The notes beneath the pieces were generated by a model that was not told the origin of the DNA, made no database searches, and saw only the letters and a list, made by a program, of their open reading frames with translations. The translations under genes and the position numbers were made by a program. A stretch of 64,000 nt of DNA from Paractinoplanes lichenicola. GTDB lineage: Bacteria; Actinomycetota; Actinomycetes; Mycobacteriales; Micromonosporaceae. The stretch is from contig NZ_JAENHO010000004.1 of the NCBI RefSeq assembly GCF_016785085.1, positions 744,001 through 808,000 of the forward strand, in the 5' to 3' direction. Below are positions 58,401 through 64,000 of the stretch, piece by piece (position 1 is the stretch's first letter; the number at the start of each line of letters is the position of its first letter).

Positions 58401-59281
58401 TCTTCGCGCTCGGCGGTCACTCGCTGCTGGCCACCCGGCTCAGCGTGCGGATCCGCAAGGCGTTCGGTGTCGACACGCCCCTGCGGACGATCATCAAGTA
58501 CCCCACGGTGGCGGAGCTCGCCTCGCTGGTCCTGATCGGCGGCATCCCGGTGGAGAGCGGCAACCAGTTCGCCGTCGTGCTGCCGTTGAACACCGACCCC
58601 GGCACCGGCAAGGAGCCCCTGTGGTTCTTCCACGGCGGCGGCGGACTGGGCTGGCCCTACTTCAGTTTCGTGCCGCACGTGACCGACCGGGCGGCCTACG
58701 CCCTGCAGTCTCGCGGCTCGGACGGCCAGGAGCCGCTCGCGGGATCGGTCGACGAGATGATCGATGACTACATCGGCGAAATGCTGAAGATCCAGCCGGA
58801 GGGCCCGTTCCACCTCATCGGCTGGTCGTACGGCGGGACACTCGTGCAGGCCGTGGCGGCGAAACTGGACCAGCTCGGTCATCGGGTCGCGCTGGTGGCC
58901 GTGCTCGACTCCAGCCCCGGCGGCCACGGCTTCCACAAGATGCGCGACGACAAGAGTTCGGACGACTACCGCGAGGAGCTCGAGGAGTTCTTCGGGCAGT
59001 ACATCGGCATCGACAGCCAGCAGGACCTCCTGGAGAACATGTCCCGGGTCCTGGCCAACAACGTCTCCCGGATGAGGACCTTCGAGTCGCCGGTCTACCG
59101 CGGCGACGTGCTGTTCTTCAGCGCGACGCGCAAGGACGAGGTGTACGGCTCCCTGTGGCGGCCGCACGTTCTCGGCACGCTCGAGGTGCACGACGTGGAC
59201 GCGACGCACCACGAGATGAACATGCCCGCGCCGGTGGCCGAGGTCTTCGAGGTCATCAACCGCAAGCTGGCACAGGGATAG
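55466..59281 (+). CDS. NRPS 3, termination module: C-A-PCP-TE
   Basis: 1271 residues, starting 4 bases after NRPS 2. C (HHIATDG from 130), A (A3 from Y595; NWYGPTETTIWST), PCP (S986 in FFALGGHSLLATRL), TE (~1040-1265; nucleophile S1121 in LIGWSYGG, His in DATHHEMN). The A pocket reads about D-I-T-Q-M-G-W-I-W-K; Q278, G301, I330 and W331 match the glycine code DILQLGLIWK, so a small residue such as Gly is the best guess, weakly held. The TE releases the chain, by macrolactonisation if the product is a depsipeptide as the context suggests. Confidence 0.9.
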   Translation: MIPLSYAQRRMWLLHQMEGGSETWNLTGSFRLIGRLDEAALVAAIRDVVERHEILRTTYVMGDDGELGQRILPIAEAAPAVPVIDVAPERVSAAAEETVGHRFDLATEIPFRAALLRCSAEEHVLVLAIHHIATDGSSSAPLARDLATAYKARRDGRAPDWEPLPVQYKDYTLWQREVLGELDDPESLAAAQVEYWRKELADVPQPLDLPLDRPRPAQASSAGDTVGFAVRPEVAAGLERLAAEAGTTMSMVTQAAVAVLLRKLGGGDDLTIGTPIAGRTDEALADLIGLFSNTLVVRMDLSEDPSFATLLAQVRDKALAAYEHQDLPFEVLVEAINPERSTSYQPLFQVISAWQNFAKSNLELPGLDVEFRQAITSTTQADLYFSMIADESGTLHGDISYATALFDRETIEGMAARFERVLEQVVTDPSISVGDVEVLSPAERSWLLREVNDTAEPTLTQGLLAALDQQVQSDPQAVAVIDGEDSLTYRELDARSNRLAHWLIDRGVRPESLVAVCLPRSAELVVALLAVLKAGGAYVPIDPEYPQSRIDYVVEHAQPVLMLDDELMSEVDWDRCPVTAPAVVTRPENAAYVIYTSGSTGKPKGVSISRGALANYLATTLRRHPLSPADRMLFNTTISFDIAGTELYLPLISGAALVVADKDVLTDPARLVPMMRRHGVTIVQATPAFWQMLLTSQPDAAKGLRIMVGGEALPVRLADALAEQAAEVANWYGPTETTIWSTMALVKPGGGVVPIGTPIGNTQVYVLDARLRPVPRGVAGELYIAGDGVARGYHRRPDLTSERFVACPFGPAGAQMYRTGDLVRWDRDGRIEYIGRTDFQVKVRGFRIELGEIEHVLQGHPGVAQAVVVVRDDDGGDKRIVGYVVPKPDAAPGGDTAAFLAELPGYLRHRLPDYMVPSAMVALEAIPLTPNGKLDRRALPSPTAGTEVSQEPRDAHEAKLCALFGELLGREKVGINESFFALGGHSLLATRLSVRIRKAFGVDTPLRTIIKYPTVAELASLVLIGGIPVESGNQFAVVLPLNTDPGTGKEPLWFFHGGGGLGWPYFSFVPHVTDRAAYALQSRGSDGQEPLAGSVDEMIDDYIGEMLKIQPEGPFHLIGWSYGGTLVQAVAAKLDQLGHRVALVAVLDSSPGGHGFHKMRDDKSSDDYREELEEFFGQYIGIDSQQDLLENMSRVLANNVSRMRTFESPVYRGDVLFFSATRKDEVYGSLWRPHVLGTLEVHDVDATHHEMNMPAPVAEVFEVINRKLAQG

Positions 59282-59284
59282 GGG

Positions 59285-60007
59285 TTGGTCGAGGTGGTTC
59301 AGACACTGTTGTGCGTGCCGTTCGCCGGGGCGGGCGCATCCTTCTTCCACCCCTGGCGTGAGCTGTCCGCCGGCCGGTGGCGCGTCACCGCCGTCGAGCT
59401 GCCGGGCCGGGAGCGGCGGTTCCTCGAGGAGCCGTACCGCAACGTGGTCGAAGCGGCCCGGGAAGAGGTCGACGACATCGTTGCCGGCCTCGACACCCAG
59501 GCGCCGGTCGTGTTGTTCGGGCACAGCCTGGGCGCCGTGCTCGCGTACGAGCTGGCGCACCTGCTGATCGCGCGCGGCGTCCGGGTGGAGCGCCTGATCG
59601 TCAGCGGTTCCCCCGGGCCGTGGACCCAGCGCGAGCGGCGGGCGGCCGGGCTGCCCGAGGACGAGTTCCTCGCCCGGGTCGAGGAGTTCGCGGGCTTCCG
59701 GCACGAGGCGCTCGATCACCCGGAGATGCGGGAGCTGATCCTTCCGGCGCTGATGGCCGACTGCGAGATGCACGAGGCGTACGTGCCGAGCGTCGATGAT
59801 CCGCTGCCCGTGCCGATCTGCTCGCTGCGGGGCGACTCGGACGGGCTGGTGACCGCCGAGGAGGCGCGGCAGTGGCAGGCCGCCACCACCGGCGAGTTCA
59901 GCTATGTGGAGTTCCCGGGCGACCACATGTACCTGGTCGACCAGGGTCGCGAGGTCCTTGACGTCATCGAGCACGAAGGGAGCAAGGTCCTGGAGAGGGC
60001 CGCGTAG
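59285..60007 (+). CDS. Type II thioesterase of the NRPS operon
   Basis: 240 residues from a TTG at 59285; a GTG at 59294 is also possible. It has LCVPFAGAGASFFHPW (oxyanion), FGHSLGAVLAYE (nucleophile Ser), LRGDSDGLV (Asp) and FPGDHMYL (His). It is an editing enzyme that clears stalled carriers. It is the last gene of the long plus-strand operon, followed by a strong terminator. Confidence 0.9.
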   Translation: MVEVVQTLLCVPFAGAGASFFHPWRELSAGRWRVTAVELPGRERRFLEEPYRNVVEAAREEVDDIVAGLDTQAPVVLFGHSLGAVLAYELAHLLIARGVRVERLIVSGSPGPWTQRERRAAGLPEDEFLARVEEFAGFRHEALDHPEMRELILPALMADCEMHEAYVPSVDDPLPVPICSLRGDSDGLVTAEEARQWQAATTGEFSYVEFPGDHMYLVDQGREVLDVIEHEGSKVLERAA

Positions 60008-60020
60008 GAGGGCACGGGGA

Positions 60021-60054
60021 GAGGGCCTTGAGCGAATGGACGCTCAAGGCCCTC
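60021..60054. terminator. Bidirectional terminator between converging genes
   Basis: Perfect 14-bp stem: GAGGGCCTTGAGCG (60021-60034) and CGCTCAAGGCCCTC (60041-60054), loop AATGGA, followed by GTTTTG. It ends the NRPS operon and, from the other side, the FAD monooxygenase gene. Confidence 0.9.
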
Positions 60055-60075
60055 GTTTTGCTTGTCTGAGGTTGG

Positions 60076-61581
60076 TCAGTCGCGCGGGGCCGGGCCGAAC
60101 CAGGTGGCGAGGGCGGTGCGCAGCGCCGGCACATCGAGCGGCTCGTCGGCGGCCGCCGCCCAGGCGACGTGACCGTCCGGGCGGACGAGCAGCACGGCGG
60201 GAGCGGGCACCTCGTCCAGCTCCGGAACCATCCAGAAGTCCTCCGCGCTCGTCGCCCGGACGAGGTCGACGCGGCCGGCCCAGCCGCCCGCGACGGCGGC
60301 GACCTCGTCCCCGCCCGAGGCCGCCGCCGCGGCGCGCAGGTCGAGCAGGAGGGGACGGGCGGCGTGCAGCAACTGGTGGACGCTGACGTCACCGGCGTCC
60401 GTCGTCAGGTCCTCGTCCGGGACGCGGCGGCCCGCCAGCGGATGATCGGAACCGACCTCATAGCGGACGGTCAGCGCGGTGAGCATTCCGCGCAGCCGCC
60501 GGTTGACCTCGTCGATCTCCATGAGCGAGCCGAACACGTCGCGCAACGCGTCCGTCTGCGCGCCCGGACGGGCGAGGGCCGACTGCGCCCGGGTGTTGTG
60601 CAGGACGCGCTCGCCGACCGGGTGCCGCTCGCTGTGGTAGGTGTCCAGCAGGCTCTCCGGCGCCCGGCCGGTCACCACCGCGCCGAGCTTCCAGCCCAGG
60701 TTGACCGCGTCCTGAACGCCCATGTTCAAGCCCTGGCCGCCGGCCGGGAAGTGGATGTGCGCGGCGTCGCCCGCGAGCAGCACGCGGCCCGTCCGGTAGC
60801 AGGCGGCCTGCCGGGCGGCGTCGCTGAAGCGTGAGATCCAGCGCGGGGCGCGCATGCCGAAGTCGGTGCCGGCGAGCCTGATCAGCGACTCGCGGAGCTG
60901 CTCGAACGTCACTGGCTCGTCGCGGCCCGCGACCCGGTCGTACTCGGAGGTGATGACCCGGTACCAGCCCGGCTCGAAGGCGATCGCCGAGTAGTCCCCG
61001 GTGGCGCTGCGCCGCACCCACACGTAGTCCTCGCGCAACTCCGGCAGTTCGACGTCACCGATCAGCGCGGTCATCGTCGCCGGGGTGCCCGGAAAGTCGA
61101 CGCTCGCGAGCTTGCGCACGGCGCTGCGACCGCCGTCGCAGCCCACGAGGTAGCGGGCCCGCACCGCGCGGGTGCCGAGCTCGACGGTCACCCCGGATTC
61201 GTCCTGCCGGACACCGCTCACCTCGGCCGACCACTGGATCCGCACGCCCAGCTCGACGGCCCACTCCTCGAGCAGCCGCTCGATGTCGGACTGCAGAATC
61301 ATCAGCGGATAGGGGTACCGCGATTCGGTCTCGTCGAACTCCAGATAGAGACCGGAAAAGTGGCCCACCGGCTGCGGATCGCCTATTTTCAGGAACCGAT
61401 CGAGAATGCCGCGCTGGTCCAATACCTCAAGGGTGCGCGAGTGCATTCCGCCGGCCCGGGATTCGCCCGTTCTTTCCTCGAGCCGCTCGACCACCAGGAC
61501 GTCGGCTCCCGCCAGGCGCAGCTCGCACGCGAGCATCAGTCCGGTCGGCCCGGCCCCGGCGATCACCACATCCGCATCCAT
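60076..61581 (-). CDS. FAD-dependent aromatic-hydroxylase-type monooxygenase
   Basis: 501 residues from the ATG at 61581. FAD sites: VVIAGAGPTGLMLACELRLA at residues ~5-24, RYLVGCDGGRSAVRKLA and GRVLLAGDAAHIHFPAGGQG. The C-terminal ~110 residues are the thioredoxin-like domain of RdmE/MhpA-type (class A) hydroxylases. Relatives hydroxylate polyketides, rifampicin-like aromatics or phenols. It lies inside the cluster but on the other strand; it may tailor a polyketide part of the product or confer resistance. The 250-bp gap to the divergent PCP gene holds both promoters. Confidence 0.85.
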   Translation of the reverse strand: MDADVVIAGAGPTGLMLACELRLAGADVLVVERLEERTGESRAGGMHSRTLEVLDQRGILDRFLKIGDPQPVGHFSGLYLEFDETESRYPYPLMILQSDIERLLEEWAVELGVRIQWSAEVSGVRQDESGVTVELGTRAVRARYLVGCDGGRSAVRKLASVDFPGTPATMTALIGDVELPELREDYVWVRRSATGDYSAIAFEPGWYRVITSEYDRVAGRDEPVTFEQLRESLIRLAGTDFGMRAPRWISRFSDAARQAACYRTGRVLLAGDAAHIHFPAGGQGLNMGVQDAVNLGWKLGAVVTGRAPESLLDTYHSERHPVGERVLHNTRAQSALARPGAQTDALRDVFGSLMEIDEVNRRLRGMLTALTVRYEVGSDHPLAGRRVPDEDLTTDAGDVSVHQLLHAARPLLLDLRAAAAASGGDEVAAVAGGWAGRVDLVRATSAEDFWMVPELDEVPAPAVLLVRPDGHVAWAAAADEPLDVPALRTALATWFGPAPRD

Positions 61582-61831
61582 GCCGCCTTCTTCCACGTCG
61601 TTCCCCTTACATCCCGGCTCGGCGTTGTCGCCCCATCGTGGCGGGCGGGCGTGGTGGACCACCAGGCAAGCGGGCCGTATTGCGCTGTCTCGCCGGCGGG
61701 GCCAGGGGTTGAGCGGGCGCGGTACCGGTATGCCGGCGGGTGAATCGGCGCAACACTCGATCCGGTCGCAAAAAAATTGAGCACCGCAGTGGCCGGGGAT
61801 CGATCCGGAAAGACCGGAAAAGGAGTCAGAA

Positions 61832-62134
61832 ATGGAATCGACACCGCGGGTGAGCCACCAGAACGGTGGCGGGGGCACGATCGCGGAACCACCGGTCACG
61901 GCGGATTCGCTGGCGCGGGCGGTCGCGGACGTCTGGTCCGAGTGCCTGGGCGGCCGTGAGGTCGCGCCGGAGGACGACTTCTTCGCGGTCGGCGGCAGCT
62001 CGCTGAGCGGCATCAAGATCATCGACCGGCTGGCGGAGGACTACGGCGTACGGCTGTCCGTGCGGGCCTTCTATCTGGCGCAGACCCCGACCCGGGTCGC
62101 CGAGCTGATCGAGCAGGGGAGGGCGGCCGCGTGA
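61832..62134 (+). CDS. Discrete peptidyl carrier protein (P450 partner)
   Basis: 100 residues; AAGGAG precedes the ATG. The carrier site is S57 in EDDFFAVGGSSLSGIKII, with the usual end (FYLAQTPTRVAELIEQ) and a ~20-residue polar N-terminal tail. The stop overlaps the P450 start. In azinothricin-type and other clusters such a PCP carries an amino acid (leucine in several cases) while a P450 beta-hydroxylates it. No dedicated A domain is next to it, so it would be loaded by another A domain in trans. Confidence 0.9.
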   Translation: MESTPRVSHQNGGGGTIAEPPVTADSLARAVADVWSECLGGREVAPEDDFFAVGGSSLSGIKIIDRLAEDYGVRLSVRAFYLAQTPTRVAELIEQGRAAA

Positions 62135-63372
62135 GGTTGACGCCGGGTCCCGACCGCGACATCGACCTGGACACCGTCAACCTCTTCGACCTCGACCTCT
62201 ACACGGCCGGCGACCCGCACACCGTCTGGAACGCCATGCGGGCCAAGGCGCCGCTGCACCACCAGGTGCTGCCGGGCGGCCGCGAGTTCTGGTCGGTCAC
62301 CCGCTACGAGGACGTCTGCCGCGTGCTCGGCGACCACCGCGAGTTCACCTCCGAGCGCGGCACCGTGCCCACCCACCTGGGCACCGACGACGTGGCGGCG
62401 GGGAAGCTGCTCACCTCCACCGACCCGCCGCGCCACACCCAGGTCCGCCGCGCCATCGGCGCCAAGCTCACCGCGCGTGCGGTGGCGACGTGGCAGGACC
62501 GGATCCGGCAGGCCATCGTCGGCTTCCTGGAGCCGGCGCTCGACGGCGAGGTCTTCGACCTGGCCGAGCGCGCGCTGCTGCTGCCCGCGATGATCACCGG
62601 ACCGCTGCTGGGCATCCCCGAGAAGGACTGGGCGGAGCTGGTTCAGCTGACCGCGATGGTGACGGCTCCCTCGGACCGGCACTTCTGCCACGGCAGCGAG
62701 GACGCGACGCTGGCGATCGCGCACCACGAACTGCTCAGCTACGTCACCGAGTGGGTCAAGCAGCGGCGGGCCAGCGGCGAGGCCGACGGCAGCGTGCTCG
62801 ACCACCTGGTCAACGCCACCGCGGGCGACGCGCCGCTGACCGACGAGGAGATCGCGCTCGACGGCTACAGCATCCTGCTCGGCGCCAACGTGACCACGCC
62901 GCACACCGTCTCCGGCACGGTGCAGGCGCTCATCGAGCATCCCGAGCAGTTCGCCCGCGCGCAGGCCGACGAGTCGCTGATCCCCAACCTCGTCGAGGAG
63001 GGCCTGCGCTGGACGTCCGCCGCGACCAACTTCATGCGGTACGCGGTCGACGACATCGAGATCGGCGGCGGCACCATCCCGGCCCGGGGCGCGGTCGTCG
63101 CCTGGATCGGCTCGGCCAACCGCGACGAACTCCAGTTCCCCGACCCCCACGTCTTCGACATCGCCCGCAACGGCGCCAAGCGTCAGGTCGCGTTCGGCTT
63201 CGGCCCGCACTTCTGCATCGGCGCGCCGCTGGCCCGCATGTCGCTGCGCATCTACTTCGAGGAGCTGCTGCGGCGGTTCTCCTCGCTCGAGTTCGCCGGC
63301 GAGCCGGAGCACCTCCGGTCGTTCTTCATCGCCGGAATGACCCACCTGCCCATCGTCGCGCGGAAGCGGTAG
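62131..63372 (+). CDS. Cytochrome P450, probable PCP-bound amino acid beta-hydroxylase
   Basis: 413 residues, GTG start. The heme ligand is C362 in FGFGPHFCIGAPLAR, the ExxR motif is EEGLRW, and the I-helix reads LLGANVTTPHTVSG, where the usual acid before the Thr pair (G-x-D/E-T) is Asn-Val. That change is seen in P450s that depend on substrate for proton delivery. Translational coupling to the PCP and the TE right after it point to oxidation of a carrier-bound residue, for example to beta-hydroxyleucine. Confidence 0.85.
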   Translation: MRLTPGPDRDIDLDTVNLFDLDLYTAGDPHTVWNAMRAKAPLHHQVLPGGREFWSVTRYEDVCRVLGDHREFTSERGTVPTHLGTDDVAAGKLLTSTDPPRHTQVRRAIGAKLTARAVATWQDRIRQAIVGFLEPALDGEVFDLAERALLLPAMITGPLLGIPEKDWAELVQLTAMVTAPSDRHFCHGSEDATLAIAHHELLSYVTEWVKQRRASGEADGSVLDHLVNATAGDAPLTDEEIALDGYSILLGANVTTPHTVSGTVQALIEHPEQFARAQADESLIPNLVEEGLRWTSAATNFMRYAVDDIEIGGGTIPARGAVVAWIGSANRDELQFPDPHVFDIARNGAKRQVAFGFGPHFCIGAPLARMSLRIYFEELLRRFSSLEFAGEPEHLRSFFIAGMTHLPIVARKR

Positions 63373-63377
63373 AGACC

Positions 63378-64000
63378 ATGACGACACCGTGGCTCGTCCG
63401 TCCGCCCGCAGATCAGCCGGCCAGGCTTTTCTGCTTCCCGTTCTCGGGTGCCGGTGCGTCCGCGTTCAGCGCCTGGCCGTCCACGCTGGACGACGTCGAG
63501 GTCTGCCCGGTGCAGTTCCCCGGCCGGGAGAACCGGCTGGCCCATCCGCACTACGGCACCTACGAGCAGCTCGCCGACAGCCTCGTCGAGGTGCTCGCGC
63601 CGCTGCTCGACCGTCCCTACGCGTTCTTCGGCCACTGCGCCGGTGCGATTCCCGCGTTCGAGACCGTGGTCCGGCTCGCCGAACGCGGCCTGCGTACACC
63701 CGAGTGCCTCTTCGTGTCGGGCCAGCCGGCACCGCACGACGCGTCCCGTGACCGGATGCTCGCCATGAGTGAGCCGGAGCTGCGCGGCGAGCTGGAGGCG
63801 TTCCTGCTCGGCCGCGGCATCACGCCGCGGCCCGACATGATCGAGATGGGCCTCTCGGTGCTGCTCGACGACCACGCCGCCGCCGGCCGGTATCGGCGGG
63901 CGGAGCCGGTCGCCATCCCGTGCCCCGTCGTCGTCGTGCACTGGCGCGACGACCCCGAGGTGAGCCTCGGCGAACTCGCCGGGTGGGGCGCCTACTCCGC
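63378..64000 (+). CDS. Type II thioesterase with Cys in place of the nucleophilic Ser (3' end outside window)
   Basis: About 207 residues before the window ends. It has the TE II opening LFCFPFSGAGASAFSAW and CPVQFPGRENRL. The nucleophile elbow reads FFGHCAGAIPAFE, so residue 87 is Cys where family members have Ser (GHSxG). It starts 6 bp after the P450 stop. Cys-type thioesterases favour acyl transfer over hydrolysis, so it may move the hydroxylated residue from the discrete PCP to the assembly line. The catalytic His lies beyond the window. Confidence 0.8.
   Translation, partial: MTTPWLVRPPADQPARLFCFPFSGAGASAFSAWPSTLDDVEVCPVQFPGRENRLAHPHYGTYEQLADSLVEVLAPLLDRPYAFFGHCAGAIPAFETVVRLAERGLRTPECLFVSGQPAPHDASRDRMLAMSEPELRGELEAFLLGRGITPRPDMIEMGLSVLLDDHAAAGRYRRAEPVAIPCPVVVVHWRDDPEVSLGELAGWGAYS

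Overview
The window is very GC-rich DNA from an actinomycete: GTG starts, ATGA/GTGA stop-start overlaps, SigE-type ECF sigma factor, LmbU-like regulator, MbtH and FUSC proteins. A Micromonosporaceae-like host is plausible but cannot be fixed from sequence alone. No rRNA, tRNA or CRISPR was seen.

Layout. (1) 1-16.3 kb is accessory chromosome with many single regulators and redox enzymes, and an unusual density of decay: a ROK regulator tail, a frameshifted tyrosine-recombinase tail, a MerR regulator fused in frame to a SnoaL protein by a 13-bp tandem duplication, a second MerR remnant, and a head-to-head pair (Lrp/AsnC regulator and MFS pump) that has lost both 5' halves at one junction. (2) 16.3-24.6 kb is a compact plus-strand RiPP locus: a 42-residue acidic precursor, a strong hairpin, two JmjC/cupin-like proteins (the second without the HxD metal motif), two YcaO-TfuA pairs in series, an MFS exporter and a GNAT acetyltransferase, nearly all overlapping by a few bases. 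I cannot match it to a described RiPP class, and it is the best candidate for a new system. (3) 24.6-34.7 kb is a minus-strand block: S9 peptidase, ABC exporter, type II thioesterase, crotonyl-CoA reductase-like and 3-hydroxybutyryl-CoA dehydrogenase-like proteins, and a DrrAB-type exporter. (4) 35.1-64 kb is an NRPS cluster: MbtH, a PaiB-fold protein read here as a KtzT-type piperazate synthase, LmbU-like regulator, discrete A and PCP, flavoprotein, three NRPSs (C-A-T-E-C-A-T / C-A-T-E-C-A-T / C-A-T-TE), type II TE, then FAD monooxygenase, PCP, P450 and a second type II TE cut by the window end.

How the NRPS genes work together: three of five adenylation domains give the pocket DVFSVA(S/A)YAK, which I recall as the piperazate code of kutzneride and himastatin modules. 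With the KtzT-like gene this predicts a peptide with three piperazate-type residues, two of them epimerised. The PCP-P450-TE trio resembles the beta-hydroxyleucine cassette of azinothricin-type depsipeptides, and the CCR/HBD pair could supply ethylmalonyl-CoA to a polyketide chain encoded outside the window. The ornithine N-hydroxylase (KtzI type) expected for piperazate is not in the window.
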